NCBI GenBank assembly: GCA_020055645.1
Contig: CM034550.1
Location: forward strand, 7,497,501-7,561,500
Reading direction: 5' to 3'
Source of the DNA: Tomocerus qinae
Taxonomy: Eukaryota > Arthropoda > Collembola > Entomobryomorpha > Tomoceridae
Length of the DNA: 64,000 nt
The position numbers and the translations under genes were made by a program. Below, piece by piece: positions 1 to 54,294 of this stretch; position 1 is the stretch's first letter; each line of letters opens with the position of its first letter. Under the pieces are notes generated by a model. It was not told the DNA's origin. It ran no database searches and saw only the letters and a list, made by a program, of their open reading frames with translations.

Positions 1-741
1 TATTAAACAATTTTCGTACTTCATAAACTGATGTCATCTGTAAATTGAAGTATGTTGGGCAAAATACATAAGCCAAACTAATGGTTAAAGGAATGTAGCA
101 AACTAAAACCATGGATAGTTGTGTCCCTGAAACAGATACTCAAATGTTAAGATTGAAAATAAAAATATCAGTGCATCAAATTTAAATGTTTTTCATACCA
201 AACAAATATACTTCGGCAGGATGTCCTATAAAAGAGATTTTAAAAATATTAATTTACAATGTGGATCAAAAAGAATTTCGTTGCAGAACACTTTCTCAAC
301 AAAAAATATTTACCTAGCAAGGTGATGCTACTGACATAACTGAAAACACAAAGACAATTATTACTAAATCATAAATATTTTCATTAAAATTTGCAAACAA
401 AAAAACTGGGCTAACCTGCAAAGAAGAGACAAAGCAACCTGCAAAACATAAAGTATTTCGTATAGTATTCCTAGGTTTTTGTCACCATATACTTGCACAC
501 TTATGCATGAATATCAATACCGTACAGGAAAAGGATGCATTTTTTTGCCCCCAAGTAGATACTCTTGATTGTTAGTCTGATTCTTTTTATCGAAAAACCC
601 ATAAAAAATTCCAATAGCTACTGAGAGGGCTAAAAATGCTGAAAAAACAAGATACTCCGGCCATTCGAATTGTGGCTTTCCATAAGGATTTGGTTTTGGT
701 TCTTCTGTAGAAGCAAACAACACATTTTCCAAACTGGCCAT
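1..741 (-). CDS. SLC5-family sodium-coupled transporter, 5' part (partial, runs off window)
   Basis: N-terminal part of a sodium:solute symporter of the SMCT/SMVT (SLC5A5/6/8/12) group, which carries monocarboxylates, iodide or vitamins across the plasma membrane with Na+. Coding exons in transcript order: 741-526, 438-416, 339-314, 225-199, 126-1 (continues off the window). All joins are GT-AG and keep frame (phases 0, 2, 1, 1). Exon 1 has the WPEYLVF and GIFYGFF membrane segment and the LLGGKKM motif. The three micro-exons (23, 26, 27 nt) supply VALSLLCS, YVSSITLLG and HPAEVYLFG, matching the family's FPVALSLIASFISG...LLGTPAEIY signature. Exon 5 gives GTQL... and the NLQMTSVYEVRKLF segment (family: LTSAYEYLELRF). 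The start at 741 sits in an ACCATGG context, with an in-frame TAG upstream of a short N-terminal extension. The first donor (GTACGG) is weak, but it is the only one that restores the family sequence. Substrate cannot be assigned. Confidence 0.88.
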
Positions 742-2067
742 GGTTCCAATTTTGATGTCACAGTTCAACTAACACAAATAGCGCAATTTAAACTTTATTT
801 TCCAGGCTTGTGTTAAAATATTTAGTGAAAAAACTACATGAAAGTTATTTTTTCATATGCAGATACTCTTTAGTATAGAAATCGAATATGAGATAGTCTT
901 ACCTATATAATAACTTAGACCATGAAAATTCTCAAAATTTTCTTTGCTAAATATTCGATATGTGTATAAATCTTTATTGTGTGCATAAATCGAATTATTT
1001 TGATATTGTGTGCTAAATTAGCCAAACATTTTAAATTGAAACACTAAAATGATTTGCTACTGTTAGTAAAATTAGATATCGCAAAGGTGTTTAATGAAGT
1101 ATAATGTCACCTGTCAATAATCCTTATAGATTGCCCATAATTGCCAAAAGTTTTCTAATTAATTACTGAAATTATTTCTAACTGAAAGAGATATTAGCTT
1201 CCATATACATGATTAAATTATTTGCTAACCTGTCAATGAAATACAAAACTTGGTTGCTTTGCTTGATTTCTGAATTTCTGATCTACAGATTTATTCGTAT
1301 CATTATTAACTAAACAGTTTTAGTACAATCTCAAAGAATTTAGATGAACTATATTTTTACTCATTGTATTTGTGACAAAGACTAGGGACAGAAAGACCAG
1401 TTAAGGTTCTCACCTCGTGTTTAAATGCCGTTTTAATCTGCACTTGTCAATTACTCTCGTGGATGAACTTATCTTTGGACTGTTGGCCCGATTATAATTG
1501 GAAAAATTAGTAATCTGTCAATATTGGTATTTAGCTATATTATCAATCTGGAATACCCACAACATGTTACTGTAAATTATGTAAAATGCGTTTCTTTGTT
1601 TCATCAATAGGCAAACCAGTTTAACTCGGTGTGCCCATTCAGTTCAAAACTGTCATAATCTCATTAATTTTTATTACCTAAGTAGCTACTTGTTTCAATT
1701 ATTTCGCCTTCGTATTGCCCTTTGTTTTAACACACTAATAACGACTTATCTCATCTGCGGTAAATATTTTAGACTTGAGTAATGCGGTATTGCTTTTCTA
1801 TGTGTATTTAACGGTTGTTCAATAAAGAATTTGATTGATTGATTGACATCTTCATTGATTCGTTGACCGTATACATAGTTATTGATTACCTCATCGATAA
1901 GCCTTCAGATAGCATAGAATGCATTGATTGCTAAAATTGCTATTTGGCATTGGTCCCAATATGCAATCAATTGGAAATTATTTCCAAGAAAATTAATTTT
2001 TCAGTTTGATGCAAGCAAAATTAGAACTAACACTTGGCCCATGGGTCAAAATTATTAACGATAATAT
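742..2067. other. Intergenic, between SLC5-like gene and USF3 3' end
   Basis: About 1.3 kb of AT-rich sequence, presumably including the promoter and any non-coding 5' exon of the SLC5-like gene. A short ATTG tandem run lies near 1828-1846, just after an AATAAAG at about 1820. I see no coding exon, and nothing else that I can support. Confidence 0.5.
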
Positions 2068-2073
2068 TTTATT
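2068..2073 (-). terminator. Candidate poly(A) signal of the USF3-like gene
   Basis: TTTATT on the plus strand reads AATAAA on the coding strand, about 280 nt past the stop codon at 2350-2352. It is the first canonical hexamer I noticed downstream. Placement is plausible, but AATAAA is common in AT-rich DNA. Confidence 0.4.
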
Positions 2074-2349
2074 AAATTGTCGATATTTTATAATCATGAA
2101 AAGAAGCATCGGCTGATATCTTTGCTGATTGTCAATTTTACACCATTGCAATATTAAAACCCTTAAATATTTACGCAGATCAATGCATTGTCACGTCATA
2201 TGTATGTTGACTTTTTACGAGTGTTCAATTTTCTGCAATTTATTTCTGCAATTTTCTGCAATTTATGACGAATTTTTCGAAAAAAAATATTTACGACAAT
2301 TTTGGAAACAACAATAATTTTAATTTGAAAATCCAAGACAGTTAAACAT

Positions 2350-5300
2350 TCATTTCGTTATTTTTCCACTGTAATAATTGCATCTATTTGTATTGCTATC
2401 TTGTGGATTTGAATTAGCATTTGTACTAGAGGTGTTATTAGAGTTATTTCGCTTGTCATTGATTTCAGGAAATATGGAGCTAAGGTTGAAATTAGATACA
2501 CTGGAAGTGGTAGCATGATGATGAGGCAAATGATTGTGATGATGATGATGATGCTGTTGGGTATTATCAAAGTGTCCAAAATGAGAAGCACTCGGGTTGG
2601 GTGTGTACTGATGAGTGAAGTTTGAGTATGCAGGATGTTCATTCTGAGCTTGGTAAGGAACAAAAGTGTGGGGTGGGTGAGAATGTTGAGGCGGGGGAGG
2701 CGGAGCTATTGTTGGAGTTGGTGGCGTGAAATGAAAATCATTCCACTCTGGATTTTTCCGTATTAAAGCTTCTGCACAATAGCTATTATTGGCAACAAAG
2801 GATGAATTGCCAACAAGTTTGCTCACCGAGAACGGATTATTCACGACCGGAGCTGGTTTCCTGTGTGGAGGGTCTGTCATCCAATTTACTGGCCTTGAGG
2901 AATTATTATTCGGCTGTGGTTGTGGAACAGCAATGTTAGAATTATTATTACTTGCATTTTGATTCGGACGTTGCTGATTACTGCTACAATTGGAATTATT
3001 CGTGTTACTACTACTGCTGGAATTTTGAACTGGGTAATGAGTTTGGTTAGATTGGGTCTGATTCGTTTGCTTATTACTACTGTGAGATTTATTCGGCTGT
3101 TGATGCTGTTGGGGTCTTGGGAGATTTGACTGTGTTTGATTTTGATGCTGTGTAGGTCCCACATTGCAATTTTGTTGATGACGATGACTGACATGAGGTG
3201 TATGGACAGGATGTGAATAAATTGGAGGAGGGACTGGGGGTGCGACCAAAGATGTCGGTGGGGCTTCAGATTGAAGGTGAGGTTGAGGAGGATTATTCAG
3301 ACTGTGTTGATACAAAGAATGTCCTTGGGTGTGATCCAGAAAATAGTTTTTATTATGATGAGAATGGGTAGGGTGAGAATAGACTGGCGGAGGAGCAGGA
3401 GGATTGAAATTATTTTTACTATTGTTATTTATGTTGTTAGATTGATTCTGACTTTGTAAACTGCTAGTGTTTGCATTATGATTATTCAATGGGGTGTGAG
3501 GCAAAATTGGCAGAGATTCTGAAGAATGTACTTCTTGCAAATAAAAAGGAGTCGCTCTTGACGCTGTTGTCGTAGGTGGAGCAGAATGTCTTATGGGAAA
3601 GTAATTTGGAGTGCTGCTATGAATATTAGGATCATGATGATGATACTGATTGAAATTCATTGCAGGTGACGGTGCGAAATCAGGGATTGGTGTAGGTGGA
3701 GGTATCGTTGGTCCAATTTGTAAAGGATTTGAAATCGGTGCAGGATGAGATGAAGAATTATTGCTTCTGTTTCGATTTGATATCTGAACTAAAGATGGTG
3801 GAACAGGTTGGGCGGAAATCGGCACCGGGGTCGGAATCACAGATGAAAAATCTAAATGGAAAGAATTCTCGGGGGGATTATTTGAATTTCTACTTGATAT
3901 ACTACCAGGATTATTATTGGACTGGGTACTAGTACTACTAATTCCTTTAGTACTTTGGTTTCTACTACCGTGATGTTGTTGTTGAGGATTTTGACTTTGA
4001 TTTTGACTCTGGCTTCCACTACGATGTGAATGAGACTGCTGATGTTGACTTTGGCTTTGTGATTTATTATTTGTATTGCTAGAATGACTTGGAGTAGGAG
4101 GATGCGGAGTCTCGTTTTGGTTTTGTTGTTGAGGAGGACGCACGGTGAAATTCCCACTTAGCTCACTAGAATGAGAATATTGTCTTTGCTGCTTTGATAC
4201 ATTGGAATTTGAGGCACTGTGTGAGTGAGTCTTGGTATTGCTTTGGTTTTGGGTTGTTTGATTCGAATTTCTCTGTAAATTCGGCTGTTGTGGTTGCATA
4301 TTAGAAATTGACGGGTAATTACTCTGATTATGATGATTTCCAGAATTTAGAAGAGGATTTAAGCTATTATTAGTAGTTGTAGAATATGTTACCGCAGCAG
4401 ATGTAGATACATGAGATTTCGATTGATGATTATTGCTAGAGTCATTCGTAGGATAGTTTTGAGAGTGTTGAGCAGTGGATGTCTCTTGGTGTATCTGAGT
4501 GTGCATTCGAGCCGACATGTTGAAATCGGTTAAACCTGGCCTAAAAATTTGCGATTTTTGTGGCTTTGCATTTGTATTGGAATGAGGTTGGGGAAGATTT
4601 GAGGAATTTTCTCCAGTATAAGAATTTTGATAATTTTGGGTTTTGGACGATTCCCTAGAATTTCTCGCTGAAGTAGAATTCTGGGGATTCTGATGAAAAG
4701 TAGGATTTTGGTACGGATGATGATGGTTAGCATGATGATGATTTGGTGTAGGTGTAGGAGCAGGTATTGGAATCGTTGAATGTCCATGAGTTGTAGTACT
4801 AATATTTCTGAAAATGTTTTGTGAGTCAGATGTTGACATTGGTGTTTGAGGCTGATATTGAGTTACTCTAGCTATCGGGATTGATGACGGAGTGCTTGAT
4901 TCCACATGTGGTGTAGAAACCGAAGATGCTTTTGAATTTGTCGGTGTACTGCTAGAAATTGAAGAATTTAAGGAATTTTTATTTTGTGAGATTTTCTTAT
5001 TAGGTTGTTGTACCACATTTGGACTGTTGGAATTTTGTGACGAAGCTGGGACTGTGGGAGGTATTGTCTGTCTGCTTTGTTGATTTGGCTGAGAATGAAT
5101 GTAAGATGAGTATTGACTAAAATTCTGATTTTTATACTGAGATGTTTCGGATACAGGAGTAGGAATGCTATTAGGCTGCATTGGGTTTGCAGTAGATGTA
5201 GGATTTGAAATCGATCCAGGAGTGCATCTAGACCGGAAATCATTCAAAGGATGGATTGGATTAATATTGCTAGATTTCTTCGGTGGGGAAACCGTGTGAG

Positions 5301-7770
5301 ATTGAAATGTTGAAGTGGGAGCCATAGACATAAAATTAAGAGATTCTAAATTGTGGAAATGCGACGTTTCTTGTCGTTGGGGAGCAGGGGTGGGGGCAAC
5401 GGCCAAACAAGTCGTCCCTACCAAACTGTTGTATGTAGAAGTAATAAAATTTGAAGATGAATTAGACGAAACATTCGTGTTCGGATTAGAAGGCGGATTT
5501 CCGCTTGAATTTCTGGACAATGTGTTATTACTATTAGCAGATATTGTCTCTGTATTATTGGAGTTCTCTTCAGGTAGCATAGCATCAATGAAAAATGAAG
5601 ATCGAACAGACGAAAATTGCATAGATGTTTTACAAGTTGAGCTTTGGTTTTCAGACGCGTTCACTATGCTGTCTCTTGGTAGCAAAGGAAACATTGAAAG
5701 AAACATTTGGGTGGGAGAGATCGGAGATTTCGGAGAATGGGCTTCACCCCAATCGCCACTCAATTCCATTAGCTCACCTACAGGAGGATCTATAAGGTCA
5801 ATACTTCTGGCAATACATTCGCTTATTTTATCATTGTCATTCCCATTTTCAACTGTTTCTTCATTTTCTGTTACATCCATGGGAGTTGATTCCTCTTCTC
5901 TTAAAGATTCCGAAGGTACTTCTACAGCCACAGTTGTGGGTGGCTCTACCGTTTCTTCAGCCTCTTGTAAATCTTCTAATTGATTTATTTGTAAAGAAGG
6001 AACAACTCTTGCAACTATTTCAGGTATTTCCGTACTCTTTTTAGAAGGACTTTCATCAAAAGCTGTTTTTTCACTTTCTGTTCGGTTAATTTTATTAGAA
6101 TTTTGATTTTCCTTAGAGCTAGAAGATTCCAATTCCATATTATCACTCTGTAGAATTTTCTCAGCATCTTCTCCCGAAACTTCCGGTATTGTTTCCGTAA
6201 TTTTTTCTATTGGAGTAGTTTGCTTATCTTCTTCGACAATTCGCTTCGGTTTTTCAGAGACATTCTCTCGTGTACCTTTATTTTTATTTTCAGAAACGGA
6301 TTTTGGACTACATACTTTTTTCTTAGATAATGGACATGGAATAGATTTCTTTGCATTATTTTTATGTCGATCTTTAGAATCTTTGACTTTGGCAGAATCA
6401 TTTGACTTATCATCAGTCAGATCAATGATTTCAGGTAATTCTTTCTGAGAACCCTTAGAAGTTTCATTTTTTTCTTTGTTTTTTGTAATATCCTTGATTT
6501 TATCTTTTACAACTTTTACCGGACTTTGGGTACATGTGTCAGAACTTGTGCTAGTAGTCACCACATTTCCCTCTTTAGGCACAACAGGTAATGTATTAGT
6601 AGCTTTAGAAATTTTTACTGGTTCCTCAGGAATAACTTTAACTTTCTTCGCTCGATTTCTCCTTTTCTTTTCTTTAGGAGGAAGGGCTTTTCTGATTGGT
6701 AAGATAGCGATTTTTTGCAAGTGAGAAGTTTCATCGGGTTTTGGCAATATTCTAGGGGCGATTGTCATTCTTGTAACAACGGGTTGATTTGCTAGTGGAT
6801 TTGGAATCGGACAGGATGTCAAAATTATTGTTGTCGTCGTTGGCAGTGGTACTGATTGGACAATTGGTTTTATAATTGGAGGAATATTTGGGATTTGAGG
6901 TTCCGTCGTTTTCGGAGCTGTGACGGATGTAGCACATTCTTTGTCTGTATTCGTCTCTTTAAGCGGTGTCCCATTTGTTGGCGCAACTGATTGCGGATTA
7001 GCTGGGATAACAGATTTGGCATCTAAAATCAAATCAAACACAATGAAACAGCCAGGAAATGAAAAATAACCTATAACCTAATAATTAAATGTAGTTAAAG
7101 GAAAATAATAGAGATGTTATAAAAATAGATTGGCATTAATTTTCCAGATCTTATTCAAAATTAAAATCAAAAACCACTACTATCCCACCATCATTGATTT
7201 AGGAGTATTAACAAAAAATAATTACTTATCGCTGGCCCGTCTTTATCTTGTGTAATATTTGCAGAAGTGTCTTTCTTTTCATCGTTTGAATTACGTTCTG
7301 CCGAAGACATTGTGCTGTTTTCTACATTTTCTGGTGTTAGTTGGTTACTCCATTTCCCTTGTTTCTTCCCAATTTTTAAAGACGGTCCTAAAGGAATGCG
7401 GATCTTTGCTTGTTTCAATAAAGCAGTAAGTTGCTTTACGCGAAGAATTAATTTATTCGACTCGTCTTGCAGTTCATTTATGAGTTTACCTAAAGATTTC
7501 AAAGAAATCAAGTGAATTTGTATCAGAATTGATCATCTTTGTGATAATTGTCTTACTTTTCTCATCATTTTGAGTTTGTTGGCTAATGAGTCTGGAATTT
7601 GATAACCGAAGTTCTTTAATAAACTGTGCAGCTTTCTCCAGTATGTCAATTTTTGGGGTTTTTGCTGCAGGATCGTAATTTGGTAGAATCTGAGCTAATT
7701 TTTTAAATGCATCGTTTAACCTGTCTCTACGTCTCCTTTCCCATTCTTTATTCTTAGAACTGTCTTTCAT
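2350..7770 (-). CDS. USF3: USF3-like basic helix-loop-helix transcription regulator
   Basis: Three coding exons: 7770-7557, 7489-7226 and 7022-2350, with introns of 67 and 203 bp (GT-AG, both phase 1), encoding 1716 residues. Residues 6-60 form a bHLH: basic stretch EWERRRRDRLND, helix 1 to about 31, loop, helix 2 to about 60. A leucine/lysine-rich coiled coil follows (INELQDESNKLI onward) across exon 2. The remaining ~1550 residues are low complexity: charged Lys/Glu/Ser near 190-500, then Asn/Ser/Gln/Pro/His repeats. Two C-terminal blocks resemble those I recall from vertebrate USF3 (KIAA2018): NSYCAEALI near residue 1578 and VSNFNLSSIFPEI near 1675. With the N-terminal bHLH and the great length, these point to USF3 rather than USF1/2. 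The His that usually contacts the E-box is Asn in this basic region. Expected role: nuclear E-box-binding regulator; vertebrate USF3 is linked to restraint of epithelial-mesenchymal transition. ATG at 7770 is the first that fits; the frame upstream stays open for a while, so a further 5' exon is possible. Confidence 0.85.
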
Positions 7771-8260
7771 TTTGTAACAAAAATTAACTTTGTAAGTTAC
7801 ATTAGTATCAACAAAAATATCTGTATCACATTTAAATATACTTAAGTATTGCTGTAGTTCTGTAAAATCTGAACATGTTAACGTAAATCACAACCTGTAA
7901 AAGTTTTTAATAAGAATCCCTACAATTTCATAATTTGTTATGCAAAGTATGAAGTGGGGATTTCCGTGTTCATTTATGTACGTGTCTGATGTGCGTATTA
8001 TGTAAACAAACCTCATGCACACAAAATAGACAAGTTGCATTCAAACCGAGCGCTACATACCTATGTGGATAACATTTTCTGACTATTTTATCGTTCTATC
8101 AGCTGAAACTTATTGAGGTTAAAGAATACAAGGCATATGTTTCTATCCTCTCTTTTTTGACCTTTCTCTCCGAATTACTCCCAAAATTATAAATTTAATT
8201 GTGGGATATGTGGCAGCATTTTTAGTTTCTACGAAATAGACAACTAAAAACATTATTACA
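7771..8260. promoter_or_regulatory. Divergent promoter region between USF3-like gene and unknown 122-aa gene
   Basis: Only 490 bp separate the start codons of two head-to-head genes (7770 minus, 8261 plus), so both promoters and 5' UTRs must lie here or in unseen upstream exons. I see no clear TATA box or CpG-rich core. The region is AT-rich with a modestly GC-richer patch around 8035-8065. The bidirectional-promoter assignment rests on geometry alone. Confidence 0.55.
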
Positions 8261-9140
8261 ATGAGTTCAGAAATAGAATTTGAAAGAAGGGTTGAGGTAC
8301 AAAGAAAACTATTTTATCAAGCTCTCCTAGCAAAAAAGTAAGTATTAAATCGTTAATTTGAGTTTAATTTGAGCCTATTATAATTTGCAATTAAGTAAAG
8401 AAAGTGTATTTCAAAGTATCTGTACATTATGATACTTTTACTTGCTATGTAAAGCTAATTATAATTTAAATACATAACAGTAAAACAAAAGTGGGTAAAT
8501 TATGTGTAACTGTATTCTTTTTTCAGACGTAAAATAAGGAGAACGTGGATGGAAATAAGTTGTCTGACTAACGCTCATTTATTACAGACCTTGTAAGTTG
8601 TTCCTGAACGCAATTTTAAAATTCTGCAAATCTCACTACCAAATCACAATTTACTACTCAAATTCTGAACATTTTATACATACTCCGGACTTTATTAACT
8701 TTGTATTTGGCTTTATTTTCTATAGACCATATCGAGCAATGCTTGGTCATGTAGGAGAATTAGCTGCGGAGAGAGAAGCTGCCAGACTAGCTAATAATCC
8801 ATTAGAGATTGACAAAAGTGAGAATATTGACGGTACCAGTGGCAGTGGCACTTATGATTTCAATTTACAGGTAGGTATATCAAATTCTTTTGTGTTTGTA
8901 TATCTATTCATTAGTCCGCCCTGTCCGCCCTGATTCAAAGGACTACTTCTAAATGAATACAAATGTCCATGGATTATGGATGTATATTTACTGCATACAG
9001 CGTATAACGTATATAGATAATAGATAATAATAATTGCAATTTGGTTTGTAAATATTTAGACTGATGAAGAAACGGACGAAGGAATTGACGAAGAGACAGA
9101 AACAACATATTCCAATAATAACGATCTAAAATCAACATAA
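8261..9140 (+). CDS. Unrecognised 122-residue protein, four exons
   Basis: Exons 8261-8337, 8527-8592, 8726-8870 and 9060-9140 splice with consensus sites (GTAAGT, GTAAGT, GTAGGT donors; CAG, TAG, TAG acceptors) into a 369 nt CDS. The N-terminal half is basic and probably helical (FERRVEVQRKLFYQALLAKK, then KKRKIRRTW at residues 26-34). A helical middle follows (GHVGELAAEREAARLANNP). A linker rich in Gly/Ser/Thr leads to an acidic tail (TDEETDEGIDEETETT, from residue 97). There is no signal peptide or membrane segment. The KKRKIRR run could be a nuclear localisation signal. I do not recognise the family and assign no function. Intact frame across four exons with good splice sites argues that it is a real gene. 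It diverges from the USF3-like gene across 490 bp. Confidence 0.75.
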
Positions 9141-9193
9141 CGAAAAATCAATGAAGCCATTTTATTGATTCGATGCATAAATAAGATATTAGT

Positions 9194-9199
9194 ATTAAA
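9194..9199 (+). terminator. Candidate poly(A) signal (ATTAAA) of the 122-aa gene
   Basis: ATTAAA lies 54 nt after the TAA at 9138-9140. It is the common variant hexamer; several AATAAA runs occur further on (for example near 10440), so the true 3' end may be more distal. Confidence 0.3.
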
Positions 9200-10690
9200 T
9201 GACTCAATAGGTCGTTTGTTGTTCTACATGTGAATGTGATGGACTACTTTAAATTGCTTGTAACATGAACATCAATATCAATTTTTTTCTATTATAATTT
9301 CGTTTCTATTTACTTCACAGTTCTTGCCAACAAAAAACACTATATTTATTTTTTTGGTTTACTACATTTATTTTTCATATTTTATGGTATTTATTCTGAC
9401 TTCGTTAGATAAAACTTGAGACAACCAATTTGAACGCAAAAGTTGTCAATGAACGTAAATATTATAATTTCTTGATTACAATACAAACGACTAAAGTGCT
9501 AAATCAGTACCTTTTAATCAAATTAAAGAACAGATCTTTGAGAATATTTAGATTTATCTCCAAAGACGATTATTATTTTACATATGCCTACTACTGCCAT
9601 TCTAATTCAGAGCCCGAAAATAAGATTTTCAATCTTTTTGAGTAAAAATGCACTCACATTTGCAGTTGAATAATGAATAACATTGTATTGTACTAGTCAG
9701 CAAACTTCTTGTCTGAAACTCAAAATTGAAATAAGTTTATGTGGCTATGTTAAGTTATATTATTTTCTATATCTATGGTTTTATAGATATTTGGGCAAAG
9801 TACAACCAATTATGTTTCCAAATACCATGTTGCTGATATAGATCAAAGTAATTAGAAGTGACGAAAATGCTGCTATACTATATACAAGCCAATGCACAAA
9901 TGGAATTTCGTTTTGTCATAGTCATTACCATATTAATAATCGAAATAAGAATCGCTCTCGAGATGTTTATACACATTCGCATCACATATTGTATACCACA
10001 ACTAAAACTCTTGTAATCATACTTTGTGTAATGGAAAATAATCTATACGTTTGTATTCTCAAAATAATAAAGATTCTCCAATACCGTGTATGAAGTGACT
10101 TAATTTCACTATTTTGCATATTTAAAATATTGCGTAATGTATTGGCATGTAGTAGTAAGTAACAACATTGACAGAATCAATTCAATTCAACAACATTGAC
10201 AGCTCAACTATGCATAAAATTAAAATCATCGTTAGTTCGCAATTATAAAACTAAAAGTAGGACTGATTGTTCATGAATTTACTAACCTATTATATGTATT
10301 AACAAAGACGTAATTTCCAACGTTTTCTATATAATATATGTCTTTGTGTTTTCACATTTTTAGTTTTCATTTGTTCAGAATTAAATCAAAATTGAGGTGT
10401 CAAGATTGTAACAGTATTGTGAAATGTATGCATGTAAATAAATAAAAGAAACGACACGTTTAACGATGAGATTAGAGATAAAGATAAAAATCACAAAGAC
10501 CTGCCCATGAAAATCTATTTCACGTTCATCGTTCTCAAGTACCACATAAAATAACCCTTAGCGGGAAAACTCTATGAGTATGTTTCAGTTTGAGTGGTGT
10601 AAAGCTTGGCTACTGCATTTACATCATCTGATTTGTTTTGCATTTTCGGATCGGTGGCATTTGAAATATCGGGTAAAAAGCAGTTGGAAT
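9200..10690. other. Intergenic, possible 3' UTR plus KDM1A upstream region
   Basis: About 1.5 kb of AT-rich sequence with no recognisable coding exon. A short near-repeat (a 'caacattgaca' block twice, around 10164 and 10191) is the only structure I noticed. A TAA-rich stretch with AATAAA near 10436-10445 could serve as a distal poly(A) site for the upstream gene. Confidence 0.4.
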
Positions 10691-10707
10691 CAACCTATAA
10701 TATTTCA

Positions 10708-10733
10708 TGACGTCAAATTATTCATTGGCCAAT
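10708..10733 (+). promoter_or_regulatory. Putative KDM1A core promoter: CRE palindrome plus palindromic CCAAT box
   Basis: A perfect CRE octamer TGACGTCA (10708-10715) is followed eight bases later by the palindrome ATTGGCCAAT (10724-10733), which reads as a CCAAT (NF-Y) box on both strands. A strong splice donor, CAG|GTAAGC, follows at 10790|10791. A good acceptor (pyrimidine-rich tract ending TGTGCAG) lies at 11157-11158, 62 nt before the KDM1A ATG. The simplest model is a short non-coding first exon ending at 10790 and a 368 bp 5' UTR intron (10791-11158). Site identities are seen directly; promoter function is inferred. Confidence 0.5.
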
Positions 10734-11220
10734 TAATGAGAGATTCGAAGAATAAAATTAACCATTTATAATATACAAAACTTCATACAGGTAAGCAAAA
10801 ATAGTTAAAAACAAAGTTTTAAATTCTTTACTTAGCTTATGTAAATATTAAAAAATAAGATAATATTTTCTTTGTATACAAAAGTTTGTAACTTTTTAAA
10901 TGCGTCACAAAATGTGCAGCAACTTTTTGAACACATCTGTACAGTTATCTGTTGTCTGTTTTGATAGTATATTGTCTATCATCCATTCAATTATTTTACT
11001 CAAATTATGAAACGCCGCCCATTTATATGTATTTATAGTTATAAAATGCTGTATACGTGTATACTCGTGTGTGCAGTAACTAATTACGATTACATTAGTA
11101 CGCTAAATGGCTAATTTCAGTGGTAAAGTTTAATTTTTGTTTGACATTCATTGTGCAGATAGTAAAACCAAGGGATTTTGTACCTTTGACCATTGACTGA
11201 CTGTATCTTTGTTTCTAAAA

Positions 11221-53927
<42,707 letters not shown>

Positions 53928-54288
53928 ATCTTTATAAACTGCAGTAAAACAACCATAATTAAGTCGATCTGAACAAACATATTGTTATTTTGATATTTTA
54001 TTTTCTATTACTTGTGTTTCCTTTACTTTCTACTTTTTGGGTAAGCACCTTAGCCATTGCCTTACAATTTTTAGGTCTAGGTGTCTGAGAATTAAGTAGA
54101 TTTTACTATATAGCTCTAGACATACAGAATATTATACTCCTTGAATATTTATAGACAGCCATCTATCAGTAAACGTGACTGTATAAAAATGTTAATAGAT
54201 TGACTTTATAAAATTAAGATGCAGATACCTAGTGGTCACATATTGCTTCTATACCCTAAATTATATTACCTCTGTAGAGATTTAAAAC

Positions 54289-54294
54289 AATAAA
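54289..54294 (+). terminator. Candidate KDM1A poly(A) signal
   Basis: AATAAA lies 362 nt after the KDM1A stop (53925-53927), followed by T-rich sequence. It is a reasonable 3' end, though the hexamer is frequent by chance here. Confidence 0.45.

Noticed and set aside
514-525. Read-through of SLC5 exon 1 into a donor at GTATTG (one codon later)
   Set aside because: It would give an extra residue and break the join with the next exon, which starts at GTT (Val) in phase 0; splicing at GTACGG restores the family FPVALSL motif.
5315-5983. 222-codon open frame on the plus strand opposite the USF3-like gene
   Set aside because: Antisense shadow of the low-complexity Ser/Thr/Asn-rich coding exon; translation has no independent features.
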